The notes: generated from the sequence alone by a model not told the origin. A stretch of DNA of 64,000 nucleotides from Gammaproteobacteria bacterium (GCA_018826295.1 JAHJZX010000001.1:94849-158848); one strand, 5' to 3'; shown: positions 47,168 through 59,368, counted from the stretch's first letter. Numbers and translations: made by a program.

Positions 47168-48269
47168 TCCGTACCAGTCGCTCGGTACTGCGCGGCAACA
47201 AGGATTCTGCCTGCCAGCTTTTGCGTTTTTGCTGCTGTAATGCCCAGTCTATATGCTCTGCCAGCAGGTCACTGGCGTGTTCGCGCTTTGCGTTTAACGC
47301 CGCTACGATCTCCGCCTGATAGGGCGCGTTGCCCAGGGCGACAGCAATATTGCGCTGCCAACGCTCAAAGCCAATCCGGCGGATGGCACTGCCTTCGGTA
47401 TGGCTTAAAAACTCATGCTGCTGCCAGGCAAACAAGCTAAGTAAACTTTGGCTTTGCCACTGTTTGCGCCGCTGAAAATCGCCTTCGATAGATAAAGGCG
47501 CATCGCGGTTTTCCGGACATACCAGCTGGCAGTCATCACAGCCATAGATACGGTTGCCAATCAGTGAGCGAAACTGCTCTGGAATTGCACCTTTAAGCTC
47601 TATGGTCAGATAAGAGATGCAGCGTCTGGCATCAACCACATAAGGTTCAACAATAGCGCCGGTAGGACAACTGGTTATACAGGCCACACAGTTACCACAA
47701 TCGCCCTGATGCGGGTTATCAACGGGCAGAGGTAAATTAACCAGCAATTCACCCAAAAAGAACCAGGAGCCGGCTTCGTTGTTAAGTAATAAACTGTGTT
47801 TGCCTACCCAGCCAAGGCCAGCTTGCTGTGCTAAGGGCCGCTCTAATATCGGTGCCGAATCGGTAAAGGGGCGGTAACCGAGATCGGCGACGTGCTGGTT
47901 AATACGCTCGCCTAACTGCTTTAGCCGGTTGCGGATCAGCTTATGATAGTCGCGCCCCAGGGCGTAACGGCTAATGTAGGCCTGAGTCGGGTCGGCCAGG
48001 TTAGTGGCAAAGCCAGCGCCTTTAGGCAGGTAATTCATTCGTACACTTAATACGCGCAGGGTGCCTGGTACCAGTTCTGCCGGGCGTGCGCGCAGCATGC
48101 CGTGGCTGGCCATATAGTCCATTTCGCCGTGATAGCCGGCATCGAGCCATTTTTGCAATTGCAGTTCGGCATCTGGCAGGCTGACGCCGGTAATACCCAG
48201 TTGGGCAAAGCCGAGCTCGAGTGCCCATTGCTTTATTTGTAGCGCCAGCGCCTGATAGTCAATACTCAT
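47136..48269 (-). CDS. queG: Epoxyqueuosine reductase
   Basis: Last step of queuosine tRNA modification, using cobalamin and two [4Fe-4S] clusters. 377 residues; cluster ligands in 'CGNCVACITSCPTGAI' and 'CDDCQLVCPEN'. As in E. coli it lies next to tRNA-Gly and before tsaE, but nnr (yjeF), normally between them, is missing. Confidence 0.95.
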   Translation of the reverse strand: MSIDYQALALQIKQWALELGFAQLGITGVSLPDAELQLQKWLDAGYHGEMDYMASHGMLRARPAELVPGTLRVLSVRMNYLPKGAGFATNLADPTQAYISRYALGRDYHKLIRNRLKQLGERINQHVADLGYRPFTDSAPILERPLAQQAGLGWVGKHSLLLNNEAGSWFFLGELLVNLPLPVDNPHQGDCGNCVACITSCPTGAIVEPYVVDARRCISYLTIELKGAIPEQFRSLIGNRIYGCDDCQLVCPENRDAPLSIEGDFQRRKQWQSQSLLSLFAWQQHEFLSHTEGSAIRRIGFERWQRNIAVALGNAPYQAEIVAALNAKREHASDLLAEHIDWALQQQKRKSWQAESLLPRSTERLVRIIQKGLPRDA

Positions 48270-48429
48270 GTTAACCGTACGTTTTTAGAGACAGGCTAAT
48301 TTAGCATAAGGCTGCCCGGTACGCCTAGCCGAGGCATTGGCTCTGTGGTGAAAATGGACCGGGATAAGCGGCTGTTTTTGCTGGCTCAGAGCGTGGCTAA
48401 TTTGTTAACATAGCGGGGTATTTAGTCAG

Positions 48430-48915
48430 ATGAGAGTTGTAACCGTGGCTACTGAGCACTTTACCTTACCCGATGAAGAAGCAACGCTGGCCTTTGCCGG
48501 CAAGATTGGCCGCGTGGTTGCTGGCGGCCAGACGCTATTTCTACACGGTGAGCTCGGCGCAGGTAAAACAACCTTCAGCCGTGGGCTGCTGCACGCACTG
48601 GGGCATCAGGGCAAGGTGAAAAGTCCTACCTATACCCTGGTAGAACCCTATCAGTTAGATGGCTTAACGGTGTACCACTTTGATTTGTATCGCTTGCGCG
48701 ATGCGGAGGAACTGGAGTTTATGGGCATCCGAGATTACTTCCGGCCCGACAGCCTCTGTTTGATTGAATGGCCGGAACAGGGAATGGGTTATTTACCTGT
48801 TGCCGATCTCGACATACACTTAACTTTTGATCAGCAGCAACGGCAGCTCAGTATTTGCGCCAATACGGCCGCCGGCGCCACTATAATTAAAGCCATAACA
48901 GACGATGAAAAATAA
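48430..48915 (+). CDS. tsaE: TsaE, tRNA threonylcarbamoyladenosine synthesis ATPase
   Basis: P-loop ATPase ('HGELGAGKTTFSRG') needed with TsaB/TsaD for t6A37 in tRNA. 161 residues; 'SPTYTLVEPYQ' and 'VYHFDLYRL' are family signatures. The end overlaps the amiB start by 11 bp. Confidence 0.95.
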   Translation: MRVVTVATEHFTLPDEEATLAFAGKIGRVVAGGQTLFLHGELGAGKTTFSRGLLHALGHQGKVKSPTYTLVEPYQLDGLTVYHFDLYRLRDAEELEFMGIRDYFRPDSLCLIEWPEQGMGYLPVADLDIHLTFDQQQRQLSICANTAAGATIIKAITDDEK

Positions 48916-50215
48916 TTATTACAAACTCAAAGGCTGTTTATTGTTTATCCTGAGTGCGCTGTGTTTTGCCGCTCAGGCCAGCAATGAAGTGCAAAGTGTC
49001 AGGGTTTGGCCGTCGCCGGACAATACCCGGGTAGTATTTGATTTAACGGCAGCACCTGAACATAAGTACTTTACGTTAGACAAACCCGATCGGCTGGTTA
49101 TAGACCTGCGCAATATTAAAAATGGCAGCAGTCTGCCGGCAGTTTCCGGCGATACCGGTTTAATTAAAACTATACGCAGCAGCAGTGATAACAACAGCAT
49201 GCGCATAGTGCTGGACCTGGATAAAGCCAGCAAAGCGACAGTCTTCGCCTTGCCACCAACCCCGCCATATGGCCATCGATTAGTGGTCGATTTGCCAGAT
49301 AGCCAGCCACAACAAAGTGCGCCGGCAATAACACCGACCATTCGTACGGCGCGCGATATCGTTATCGCTATTGATGCCGGTCATGGTGGTGAAGATCCGG
49401 GTTCTATTGGCCCCAGCGGGTTTTATGAGAAAAATATTACCCTGCCAATAGCCCGTCAACTGGCACAAATGATCGATCGCCAGCCCGGTATGAAAGCGAT
49501 GATGGTGCGAACTAAAGACTACTATCTGCACGTAAACCGGCGCACAGAAATTGCCCGCGGCCAACAGGCTGACTTACTGGTATCAATCCATGCTGATGCG
49601 TTTACCACGCCGCAGCCGCGTGGCGCTTCAGTATGGGTGTTGTCGCTGCGCCGTGCTACTACGGAAGTTGGCCGGATGCTGGAGCAGACCGAGCGTCATT
49701 CCGAGCTGCTAGGTGGTGTGGCAGAAATTATCAAAGACTCAGCGAACGAACGCTATCTGGCGCAAACTGTGCTGGATTTATCGATGAATCATTCGATGGT
49801 TACCGCCTATCAGGTAGCAAACGAAGTACTGAACGAACTTGGTAAAGTGGCGCATTTACATAAAAAAGAGCCACAGGCTGCCAGTTTAGGCGTGTTGAAG
49901 GCACCGGATATTCCGTCAATTTTAGTCGAGGTCGGTTTTATCTCTAACCCGGACGAAGAGAAACAACTGAAAGCTGCGGCACACCAAACCCGGCTGGCCC
50001 AATCATTATTTACTGCATTAAAGCGGCATTTTGAACAATCACCACCTGCCGATTCATTATTTGCCCAGCAGCGCGCCCGCGAGCATCGTGTCAGTGCCGG
50101 CGAATCATTATCTTTGCTGGCGCAGCGTTATAATGTGTCAATTGATGATCTGCGCAATCTGAACCAGCTGTCATCTGACAGTATCCGTGTTGGTCAGACG
50201 CTGCGGATCCCCTGA
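48905..50215 (+). CDS. amiB: N-acetylmuramoyl-L-alanine amidase (AmiB type)
   Basis: Periplasmic amidase that splits septal peptidoglycan for daughter-cell separation. 436 residues: signal peptide, AMIN domain (about 28-130), zinc-dependent Amidase_3 domain ('[16 protein letters not shown]' with the zinc His and Glu; '[16 protein letters not shown]') and one C-terminal LysM ('[19 protein letters not shown]'). E. coli AmiB lacks the LysM; it is usual in Vibrio and Alteromonadales. Confidence 0.94.
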   Translation: MKNNYYKLKGCLLFILSALCFAAQASNEVQSVRVWPSPDNTRVVFDLTAAPEHKYFTLDKPDRLVIDLRNIKNGSSLPAVSGDTGLIKTIRSSSDNNSMRIVLDLDKASKATVFALPPTPPYGHRLVVDLPDSQPQQSAPAITPTIRTARDIVIAIDAGHGGEDPGSIGPSGFYEKNITLPIARQLAQMIDRQPGMKAMMVRTKDYYLHVNRRTEIARGQQADLLVSIHADAFTTPQPRGASVWVLSLRRATTEVGRMLEQTERHSELLGGVAEIIKDSANERYLAQTVLDLSMNHSMVTAYQVANEVLNELGKVAHLHKKEPQAASLGVLKAPDIPSILVEVGFISNPDEEKQLKAAAHQTRLAQSLFTALKRHFEQSPPADSLFAQQRAREHRVSAGESLSLLAQRYNVSIDDLRNLNQLSSDSIRVGQTLRIP

Positions 50216-50217
50216 AC

Positions 50218-51972
50218 ATGACTATCCGTATTCTGCCACCGCAACTGGCCAATCAGATAGCGGCTGGTGAAGTTGTTGAACGTCCGGCCTCAGTAGTTAA
50301 AGAGCTGGTAGAAAATAGCCTGGATGCCGGCGCTAACCAGATTGATATTGATATCGAGAAGGGCGGCAGTAAGTTAATCCGGGTACGCGACAATGGTAGC
50401 GGCATCGCCGAACAGGAATTAGTGCTGGCGCTAAGCCGGCATGCGACCAGTAAAATAACTAATCTGACTGATCTGGAAGCCATTACCAGCCTGGGGTTTC
50501 GTGGTGAGGCACTGGCCAGTATCAGCTCGGTATCACGGCTCACACTAACGTCGCGCACAGCAGAACAGGAAGCTGCCTGGCAGGCAAATGCCGAAGGCCG
50601 GGATATGCAGGTCACGGTCAAGCCGGCGGCTCATCCGGTCGGTACCAGCATTGAAGTGTTGGATTTATTTTTTAATACCCCGGCGCGGCGCAAGTTTTTG
50701 CGTACTGACAAAACGGAATTTGGCCACATTGACGAACTGATAAAACGGCTGGCGCTAAGCCGCTATGATGTGAGCTGGCAATTAAACCATAACGGCCAGA
50801 CCGTACGCCGGCTTAAAGCGGCGACAACGGATGAGCAGCGGCATAAAAGGGTTGCGGCATTATGTGGCCGGGCCTTTGCTGAGCAGGCTGCTTTTATTGA
50901 AAATCAGTACGGTGAGGTGAAGATTTGGGGCTGGCTGGTGCACCCTGCCGCCTGCTCGGCGTCATTACAATGTCAGTACAGCTATGTTAATGGTCGGATG
51001 ATGCGGGATAAGCTGCTAAATCATGCTATCCGACAGGCGTATGGCGATAGTTTAACCGCTGAGCAGCAACCGGCATTTGTGTTGTATCTGGAACTGGACC
51101 CGCATCAGGTTGATGTAAATGTACACCCGGCAAAGCACGAAGTGCGTTTTCATCAGGCCCGTCTGGTGCATGATTTTGTCGTATCGGCTTTGTCAGATGC
51201 ATTACGTCAGCTGCAACGTGCTGCACCGCCATTACCGGCTGCGGTGGCAGAACCGGCTGTCCGGCAAACAGCGGCAGCTTATCAACCGGTGTCTGGCCGC
51301 GGCAATGGCTATCGAGCTGGCCAGCAGGCGCATCCTGGTGCTGCAGCTGTCAGCAGAGAGCTGTCATACTGGCACAGCAGTTTAGACAAGCAACAGACCA
51401 CAGAGCCCGCAGCCGCCGTAGCACTGCCCGCAGCGCAGCACCATACTGCCGGGCCAGCTGCTGCCGTGCTGATTAGTGACAACCGTTATCTGTTAACCCG
51501 GCAAAGGGGGAGCAGTGGCGACATTATCGTATTGGATTTGCTGGCAACGTTAAGCAACTTTTTGCCGGCCAACCCGCAGCCGGCAGTGTCGTTGTTATTA
51601 CCACAGCGTATTCGCATTTCAGCTGCATTATTGCAGTTGTTAACCGATAATGCCGGCACGCTCAGCCAGGCCGGGTTTGATGTGTTACTGACGGATTTAA
51701 CTGCCATAGTGCGCGCTGTACCGGCCTGGCTGCGACACACCACGCTAAGCCAGTGGTTACCGCTTTGGCTCTCGCAGTTAGAGCAGCAGCCAACAATGGC
51801 GCCGCTAAATAGCTTGGTGTCTATGCTACTTAATGATAATGGGCTGGACGCGTATGCATTGCTAGAATGCCTGCCCGACGTCATGCTGCAATCAGAACAC
51901 TGGCGTTATGTGCCGCTGCAACTGGATGCGGCGATCAGGCAATTACAGGAGCGCACTAATGAGCCGGCCTGA
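50218..51972 (+). CDS. mutL: MutL, DNA mismatch repair protein
   Basis: Connects MutS recognition to MutH or strand removal. 584 residues: GHKL ATPase domain with 'NSLDAGA', 'DNGSGI' and '[10 protein letters not shown]', a Pro/Gln-rich linker (about 340-420) and a C-terminal dimerisation domain. It starts two bases after amiB and overlaps miaA by 14 bp. Confidence 0.96.
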   Translation: MTIRILPPQLANQIAAGEVVERPASVVKELVENSLDAGANQIDIDIEKGGSKLIRVRDNGSGIAEQELVLALSRHATSKITNLTDLEAITSLGFRGEALASISSVSRLTLTSRTAEQEAAWQANAEGRDMQVTVKPAAHPVGTSIEVLDLFFNTPARRKFLRTDKTEFGHIDELIKRLALSRYDVSWQLNHNGQTVRRLKAATTDEQRHKRVAALCGRAFAEQAAFIENQYGEVKIWGWLVHPAACSASLQCQYSYVNGRMMRDKLLNHAIRQAYGDSLTAEQQPAFVLYLELDPHQVDVNVHPAKHEVRFHQARLVHDFVVSALSDALRQLQRAAPPLPAAVAEPAVRQTAAAYQPVSGRGNGYRAGQQAHPGAAAVSRELSYWHSSLDKQQTTEPAAAVALPAAQHHTAGPAAAVLISDNRYLLTRQRGSSGDIIVLDLLATLSNFLPANPQPAVSLLLPQRIRISAALLQLLTDNAGTLSQAGFDVLLTDLTAIVRAVPAWLRHTTLSQWLPLWLSQLEQQPTMAPLNSLVSMLLNDNGLDAYALLECLPDVMLQSEHWRYVPLQLDAAIRQLQERTNEPA

Positions 51973-52882
51973 CGTTATTTTTATACTCGGGCCTACAGCT
52001 TCGGGGAAGACCGCATTAGCCAGCGCTTTGTATCAGCACATGAATGCTGAGCTTATCAGTGTTGACAGTGCTCTGATCTATCGCGGTATGGATATTGGCA
52101 CGGCGAAACCCACGGCAGCTGAACTGCAGTTGGCACCGCATCATCTGATTGATATTCGCGACCCGGCGCAGAGCTATTCTGCGGCAGATTTCCGCACTGA
52201 TGCGCTGAGATTGATTGCCGAAATTCAACATCGTGGTAACATTCCCATTCTGGTTGGTGGTACCATGCTGTATTTTAAAGCTTTACTGCAGGGTATTTCG
52301 CCCTTACCAGAGGCTGATCCGGCAGTAAGATTGCAACTGGAACAGGAAGCCGCAGTAAAAGGCTGGCCAGCACTGCATCAACAGTTGGCTGACGTTGACG
52401 CCGTGTCAGCCGCGCGTATTCATCCCAACGATCCGCAGCGGATTAATCGCGCCCTGGAAGTATATCGCATTACCGGGCGCAGCCTGACGGAATTAACTGC
52501 GGAAAAAGGGGAACCTTTTGCTTATCCGGTACACCAATTTGCCATAGCGCCGGATGAGCGAGCGGTATTGCATCAACGTATTGCCCAGCGCTATATGCTG
52601 ATGCTGCAACAGGGGTTTGAGCAGGAGGTGAGCAGTCTTAGACAGCGTACGGACCTGCACCTGGATTTACCGTCGATGCGCTGTGTGGGGTATCGCCAGA
52701 TGTGGCAGTATCTGGACAATGAATGTAGCTATGAGCAGATGGTAGAACGCGGTATAGCGGCTACGCGGCAACTTGCTAAACGACAGCTTACCTGGTTACG
52801 CAGTTGGCCGGATCTGCAGTGGTTAAGTAGTGACGCCGCAGCCGAGGAAAACTTGCAAGCCGTTTTATCTTCGCTAAGCTAA
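51959..52882 (+). CDS. miaA: tRNA dimethylallyltransferase
   Basis: Adds the isopentenyl group to A37 of tRNAs reading UNN codons. 307 residues from ATG 51959 (AGGAG upstream): P-loop '[11 protein letters not shown]', '[18 protein letters not shown]' and '[12 protein letters not shown]'. It overlaps mutL. Confidence 0.96.
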   Translation: MSRPDVIFILGPTASGKTALASALYQHMNAELISVDSALIYRGMDIGTAKPTAAELQLAPHHLIDIRDPAQSYSAADFRTDALRLIAEIQHRGNIPILVGGTMLYFKALLQGISPLPEADPAVRLQLEQEAAVKGWPALHQQLADVDAVSAARIHPNDPQRINRALEVYRITGRSLTELTAEKGEPFAYPVHQFAIAPDERAVLHQRIAQRYMLMLQQGFEQEVSSLRQRTDLHLDLPSMRCVGYRQMWQYLDNECSYEQMVERGIAATRQLAKRQLTWLRSWPDLQWLSSDAAAEENLQAVLSSLS

Positions 52883-52913
52883 ATACGCTGGATAAAAAAG
52901 ACGTTTTAACAAC

Positions 52914-52941
52914 TTGAAATAAAAAAAATAATACTTATATA
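52914..52941 (+). promoter_or_regulatory. hfq promoter
   Basis: TTGAAA (52914-52919), 16-bp spacer, TATATA (52936-52941) in A/T-rich DNA between miaA and hfq. It allows hfq-hflXKC expression independent of the upstream genes. Confidence 0.6.
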
Positions 52942-52972
52942 AGTCGGACTAATAAAAAAAGGAAATCGGCAA

Positions 52973-53230
52973 ATGGCAAAGGGCCAATCTTTACAAGACC
53001 CATTTTTAAACACCTTGAGACGGGAGCGTATTCCGGTATCAATTTATTTGGTGAATGGTATTAAATTGCAGGGTCAAATTGAATCTTTCGATCAGTTCGT
53101 TATTCTGCTGAAAAACACAGTAAGCCAGATGGTCTACAAGCATGCTATCTCTACTGTGGTGCCGGCGCGGGCGGTCAACACTATGGTCAGCCACAGCAAT
53201 GGACAGAGTGACGAAGACGATTCGGAATAA
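52973..53230 (+). CDS. hfq: Hfq RNA chaperone
   Basis: Sm-like hexamer for sRNA-mRNA pairing. 85 residues with Sm1 ('[21 protein letters not shown]') and Sm2 'YKHAIS' motifs, and a short acidic tail (E. coli Hfq is 102 residues). Confidence 0.98.
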   Translation: MAKGQSLQDPFLNTLRRERIPVSIYLVNGIKLQGQIESFDQFVILLKNTVSQMVYKHAISTVVPARAVNTMVSHSNGQSDEDDSE

Positions 53231-53247
53231 CAACAGGGGTTATTCGC

Positions 53248-54543
53248 TTGTCTGATACTAGCGCATTTGTTGAACAAGCGATCCTTGTCCACGTCAACTT
53301 CTCACAGCATCACAACAGTGAAGACTTAGGTGAGCTAAGGTTGTTAGTGTCCTCCGCCGGCGTTAATGCGGTGCAGGAAGTCACTACCAATCGTAGCGCA
53401 CCCGACGCAAAATTTTTTGTCGGCTCGGGTAAAGCACAGGATATCGCCGATCTGATTGAACAGACCGGCGCTACTTTGGTGATATTTAACCATGCCTTAA
53501 GCCCGGCCCAAACGCGTAACCTTGAACGTTTATGTCTGGCCCGGGTGATAGATCGTACTACCTTAATTCTGGATATTTTTGCACAGCGCGCCCGTACCTT
53601 TGAAGGTAAGTTACAGGTAGAGCTGGCACAACTGCAGCATCTGGCGTCGCGTCTGGTGCGCGGTTGGGATAGTCTTGACCGGCAAAAAGGTGGTATAGGC
53701 TTGCGCGGGCCGGGTGAAACCCAACTGGAAACTGACCGGCGTTTGTTGCGGGAGCGGGTGAAAGCCTTGCAAAACCGGCTGGCAAAGCTGGAAAAACAGC
53801 GTGATCAGGGGCGCCGTGCCCGGCTACGGGCTGAAGTTCCGGTAGTGTCGGTAGTAGGTTATACCAATGCCGGTAAGTCAACGTTGTTTAACCGTATTAC
53901 CCGTGCCGATGTTTATGCTGCTGATCAGCTATTCGCAACACTGGACCCTACACTGCGTAAGCTCCCCCTCAAAGGCGTTGGCGATATAGTGCTGGCCGAT
54001 ACTGTCGGGTTTATCCGCCATTTACCGCATGATTTAGTCGCTGCCTTTAAGTCTACCTTGCAGGAAACCCATGATGCCGATTTGCAATTGCACGTGGTAG
54101 ATATCAGTGATGCCCGCCGTGATGACAATATGCAGCAGGTGGCAGCAGTACTGCAGGAAATAGACGCCGATGCGATACCACAGTTGCTGGTCTACAACAA
54201 AATCGATCTGTTGGGGCAAGCCGCCCGTATTGAATACAATGAGTTTAACCTGCCGGTGGCCGTGTATCTGTCTGCCTTTACCGGCGAAGGTATTGCGCTA
54301 TTGCAGCAGGCGATAACTCTATTGCTCAGTGAGCGCTATATCGATGTTGAGCTGAATTTACCGCCGCAACAGGCAATGTGGCGGGCACGCTTTCATCAAC
54401 AGCATTGCATCGCTGGCGAACAGTTTGATGCTGACGGCTACTGTCAGCTGAAGCTCAGGTTAAGTGAGTCTTTCTGGCAACGCTGTCTGAAGCAATCAAA
54501 CGGGGTGCTGGAAAACTGTGTCGTCAGTGCCCCTGTTATCTGA
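53248..54543 (+). CDS. hflX: HflX, ribosome-splitting GTPase
   Basis: Rescues stalled or heat-damaged ribosomes. 431 residues: N-terminal HflX domain, glycine-rich 'GGIGLRGPGETQLETDRR' and G domain '[14 protein letters not shown]'. The start is TTG 53248 ('SDTSAFVEQ'), with CAGGGG upstream. Confidence 0.95.
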   Translation: MSDTSAFVEQAILVHVNFSQHHNSEDLGELRLLVSSAGVNAVQEVTTNRSAPDAKFFVGSGKAQDIADLIEQTGATLVIFNHALSPAQTRNLERLCLARVIDRTTLILDIFAQRARTFEGKLQVELAQLQHLASRLVRGWDSLDRQKGGIGLRGPGETQLETDRRLLRERVKALQNRLAKLEKQRDQGRRARLRAEVPVVSVVGYTNAGKSTLFNRITRADVYAADQLFATLDPTLRKLPLKGVGDIVLADTVGFIRHLPHDLVAAFKSTLQETHDADLQLHVVDISDARRDDNMQQVAAVLQEIDADAIPQLLVYNKIDLLGQAARIEYNEFNLPVAVYLSAFTGEGIALLQQAITLLLSERYIDVELNLPPQQAMWRARFHQQHCIAGEQFDADGYCQLKLRLSESFWQRCLKQSNGVLENCVVSAPVI

Positions 54544-54583
54544 TACATTAACGCTTATTTTATAACTATAAACGGAGTAGAGC

Positions 54584-55732
54584 ATGGCTTGGAATGAGCC
54601 GGGCAACAACGGCAAAAAAAATGATCCCTGGAAGCAGGGTGGCCGTGATCAGGGCCCGCCAGATTTAGATGAAGTGTTCCGCAATCTGGGTAAAAAGTTT
54701 GGTGGTATTTTTGGTGGCGGTAAGTCATCAGGCAATGGTGGCGGCTCGTCAGCTGCGCTGGTGGTCGTGCTGGTTGTTGCCGCCCTGGTATGGGCGATCA
54801 GTGGTTTTTATACCATTAAAGAATCTGAGCGCGGCGTAGTATTGCGTTTTGGCCAGTATCACACTGAGGTCGGGTCGGGTATTCATTGGAAACCCACCTT
54901 TGTCGATACGGTAGAACCGGTAGATGTTACCAGTGTGCGTACCTTGCGTAGCGATGGTTTTATGTTGACGCAGGACCAGAATCTGGTGCGGGTAACCTTT
55001 GAAATTCAGTACCGGGTTTTTAACGCCCGCCAATACAAATTCTCGGTTGTTGATGCAGATAACAGCCTGCATCAGGCCACTGACGCAGCACTGCGTTATG
55101 TTATTGGTCATTCGATTATGGATGATGTGTTAACCCGTGGTCGTGAAGTTGTGCGGCAAAATACCCGCCAGGAACTGGAAAGTATCATCGAGCCTTACAA
55201 AATGGGTATTGCACTGGTTGACGTGAACTTCCGCGATGCACGGCCGCCGGAAGAAGTGCGTGACGCCTTCGATGATGCCATTAAAGCGCAGGAAGATCAG
55301 GAGCGTTTTATTCAGGAAGCCCAGGCTTATGCCCGTGAACTGGAACCGCGTGCCCGTGGCCAGGTTAACCGTGTAATGCAAGAAGCCGAGGCTTACAAGC
55401 AACAAACGGTGTTAAAAGCTCAGGGTGAAGTGGCGCGCTTTGAAAAACTGTTGCCAGAATATATAGCGGCGCCGAAAGTGACCCGTGACCGTATGTATCT
55501 GGAGACGATGGAACAGGTATACAGCAATACATCAAAAGTGCTGGTTGACGTTAAAAATGGTAATAACATTATGTATTTACCATTGGATAAAATGTTGGGT
55601 TCAGGTGCTACAAGCGGCAGCTCAAACACTATTCCGCTGATGCCACAACGCAGCAGTACAGACAACAACAGCCAGAGTCGCAGCACAGACACCAGTCGTA
55701 ATACGTCGGTGCGCAGTGGCGGTAGGGGGTAA
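54584..55732 (+). CDS. hflK: HflK, FtsH modulator
   Basis: Inner-membrane SPFH protein that with HflC forms a cage around FtsH protease. 382 residues: Gly/Asn-rich N-terminus, one membrane helix (about 58-80), SPFH domain ('ESERGVVLRFGQYHTEV'), helical part and a Ser/Arg tail. Confidence 0.96.
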   Translation: MAWNEPGNNGKKNDPWKQGGRDQGPPDLDEVFRNLGKKFGGIFGGGKSSGNGGGSSAALVVVLVVAALVWAISGFYTIKESERGVVLRFGQYHTEVGSGIHWKPTFVDTVEPVDVTSVRTLRSDGFMLTQDQNLVRVTFEIQYRVFNARQYKFSVVDADNSLHQATDAALRYVIGHSIMDDVLTRGREVVRQNTRQELESIIEPYKMGIALVDVNFRDARPPEEVRDAFDDAIKAQEDQERFIQEAQAYARELEPRARGQVNRVMQEAEAYKQQTVLKAQGEVARFEKLLPEYIAAPKVTRDRMYLETMEQVYSNTSKVLVDVKNGNNIMYLPLDKMLGSGATSGSSNTIPLMPQRSSTDNNSQSRSTDTSRNTSVRSGGRG

Positions 55733-55734
55733 CC

Positions 55735-56616
55735 ATGAAAAACTTTACTATTATCACCCTCATTGTAGTGGCCTTAATCTTTGTCTCGGCGCTGTTTGTT
55801 GTTCCTGAAGGCCAGCGTGGCATAGTGATCCAGTTTGGTAAAATTCAGCGTGACGCTGAACAAAATGTAGTGGTGTATGAGCCGGGCTTACATTTTAAAC
55901 TGCCAATGATTGAAACCGTGCGTAAACTTGACGCCCGGGTGCAAACGCTGGATGACGCTCAGGATCGTTTTGTTACCGCCGAGAAAAAAGACTTGCTGGT
56001 AGATAGCTATGTAAAATGGCGCATCAAAGATTTTGGTGCCTACTTCCTGGCGACGGGCGGTAATACGGCTCAGGCGGAAGTGTTGTTAAAGCAATATATC
56101 AACAACGGTTTACGCACCGAGTTTGGTGCCCGCACCATTCCTGAAATTGTATCCGGTGAACGTACACAGCTGATGCAAAGTGCTTTACAGCAAGCCGGTG
56201 AAGCCTCAAAAGAGCTGGGTATCGAAGTGGTAGATGTGCGCGTTAAGCAAATTAACCTGCCGCAGGAAGTCAGCAGCTCGATATTTGCCCGGATGGAAGC
56301 AGAGCGCCATGCCGTAGCCCGTGAGCATCGTTCACGCGGGATGGAAGAGGCTGAAATTATCCGCGCCGATGTAGACGCCCGGGTTACCGTAATGCTGGCG
56401 GACGCTGAGCGTAATTCGCGTACCGTTCGCGGTGACGGCGATGCGCAGGCGGCCAAAGTCTACGCTGAGGTATACAACAAGAACGCTGAGTTCTATTCGT
56501 TTATCCGCAGCCTGGATGCTTACCGTAATAGCTTTAAAAATAAAGACGATATTATGGTGATACAGCCGGACAATGACTTCTTTAAGTACATGAAAACAGA
56601 CAAAGTGCAGAACTAA
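55735..56616 (+). CDS. hflC: HflC, FtsH modulator
   Basis: Partner of HflK; 293 residues with an N-terminal membrane helix and SPFH domain ('VPEGQRGIVIQFGKIQ'). It starts two bases after hflK. Confidence 0.96.
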   Translation: MKNFTIITLIVVALIFVSALFVVPEGQRGIVIQFGKIQRDAEQNVVVYEPGLHFKLPMIETVRKLDARVQTLDDAQDRFVTAEKKDLLVDSYVKWRIKDFGAYFLATGGNTAQAEVLLKQYINNGLRTEFGARTIPEIVSGERTQLMQSALQQAGEASKELGIEVVDVRVKQINLPQEVSSSIFARMEAERHAVAREHRSRGMEEAEIIRADVDARVTVMLADAERNSRTVRGDGDAQAAKVYAEVYNKNAEFYSFIRSLDAYRNSFKNKDDIMVIQPDNDFFKYMKTDKVQN

Positions 56617-56632
56617 AGGCTGCATCTGTTAA

Positions 56633-56654
56633 AAGGCCCGTCAGGGCCTTTTTT
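56633..56654 (+). terminator. Terminator after hflC
   Basis: AAGGCCC (56633-56639) with GGGCCTT (56644-56650), 4-base loop and T6. Confidence 0.9.
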
Positions 56655-56683
56655 GTCGGTAGCAGCTAATAACCGGGGGGATT

Positions 56684-57844
56684 ATGTATCAGCAGTTTTA
56701 TCAGCGGTTTCTGAGCGCTAATCAGGGCAAGCAACATTTTGCCTGCCATTCGCACCATTACTGGCCTGATGTTAGCCGCGAAGCTATGTTGCAATATTGG
56801 GATGACAGCGCCCGTTTAGTCGATGACAAATGGCACTATATATTTGCTGAAAAGGTACCGCAGACACAGCAGTTAATCGCCGATGTGTTGCAATTGCCGC
56901 ATCCCGGCCAACTTGTGTTTGCCCCTAACACCCATGAACTGGTAATGCGGTTACTCAGTTGCTTTGATTTACGCCAGCCACTGCGCATTCTGACTACCGA
57001 CAGTGAATTTCATAGTTTTTCGCGGCAGGTAAAACGGCTGGCTGAATACGACAATGTGTCGGTTGATATTGTTGCCACAGAGCCCTTTGCCAGCTTTGAA
57101 CAACGTTTTGCCGCTGCGGCAGCGGCGCAACAACATCAGTTGATTTTTTGCAGTCAGGTATTTTTTAACTCCGGTTTTGCCATCGCCGATTTGACGGCCT
57201 TTGTACACCAGTTGGCTAAGGTGTCTGATGCCATGATAGCGATTGATGGCTATCACGGCTTTATGGCACTGCCGACCGATTTATCGGCTATCGCTGAGCG
57301 CATTTTTTATCTGGCAGGCAGCTATAAATATGCCGGCGGTGGCGAAGGTTGTTGTTTTATGGCGGTGCCGCTTAGCAGCGAACACCGGCCGCTGTACACC
57401 GGCTGGTTTGCTGAGTTTGGCACCTTGGCAGCCGAAAAGTCTGCCACAGTACTTTACAGCGAAGATGGTTACCGTTTTGCCGGCGCCACCATGGACTTTT
57501 CGGCACTGTACCGGCTAAATGCGGTGTTGCGTTTGTTTAAACAGCAAGGCATCAGTGTGGGCCGCATTCATCAGTATGTCCAACAGTTACAGCAGGCCTT
57601 TTTGCAGCAGCTGGCCGGCACTAAGCATGCACGGCTTAATATGACTAACCTGCTGCATGATAATCTTGACTGCCATGGTCATTTTTTGACGTTCCGTTTT
57701 GGTACGCCAGCTGAAGTGGCTGAATTAGCGGCGCAGCTAAAACGTGCTGGCATCGAAACCGACTATCGCGGCGACCGCTTGCGTTTTGGTTTTGCCTTAT
57801 ACCATAACAGCGCCGAATACGATTTAAGTAGTCTGACTAATTGA
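56684..57844 (+). CDS. PLP-dependent aminotransferase class V / kynureninase-like protein
   Basis: 386 residues of the fold-type I, class V family. The PLP-binding Lys is in 'LAGSYKYAGGGEG', preceded by 'IAIDGYHGFMALP' (Asp-Gly-x-His of kynureninase-like enzymes), and 'FACHSHHYWPDV' is near the N-terminus. Resemblance to kynureninase suggests cleavage or transamination of an amino acid, but no tryptophan catabolic gene is near. The gene has its own terminator on each side. It is absent from the corresponding E. coli locus between hflC and purA. Confidence 0.75.
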   Translation: MYQQFYQRFLSANQGKQHFACHSHHYWPDVSREAMLQYWDDSARLVDDKWHYIFAEKVPQTQQLIADVLQLPHPGQLVFAPNTHELVMRLLSCFDLRQPLRILTTDSEFHSFSRQVKRLAEYDNVSVDIVATEPFASFEQRFAAAAAAQQHQLIFCSQVFFNSGFAIADLTAFVHQLAKVSDAMIAIDGYHGFMALPTDLSAIAERIFYLAGSYKYAGGGEGCCFMAVPLSSEHRPLYTGWFAEFGTLAAEKSATVLYSEDGYRFAGATMDFSALYRLNAVLRLFKQQGISVGRIHQYVQQLQQAFLQQLAGTKHARLNMTNLLHDNLDCHGHFLTFRFGTPAEVAELAAQLKRAGIETDYRGDRLRFGFALYHNSAEYDLSSLTN

Positions 57845-57876
57845 AAACCTAAGTTGTTGATTGAATTGAATAGATT

Positions 57877-57905
57877 AAGCCGCAGCGAAAAATGCGGCTT
57901 TTTTT
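57877..57905 (+). terminator. Terminator after the class V PLP gene
   Basis: AAGCCGCA (57877-57884) with TGCGGCTT (57893-57900), then T-run. Confidence 0.88.
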
Positions 57906-57920
57906 CATCCAGACGGCTGA

Positions 57921-59276
<1,356 letters not shown>

Positions 59277-59304
59277 CAGCTGATACTTTCGCGTCAACGT
59301 ATAA

Positions 59305-59336
59305 AAAACGCTGCCCACAGGCAGCGTTTTTGTTTT
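59305..59336 (+). terminator. Terminator after purA
   Basis: AAAACGCTGCC (59305-59315) with GGCAGCGTTTT (59320-59330), CACA loop, T-rich tail. Confidence 0.92.
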
Positions 59337-59368
59337 ATGCTGATTGAAAAATAAGCGGGGCATAAATT

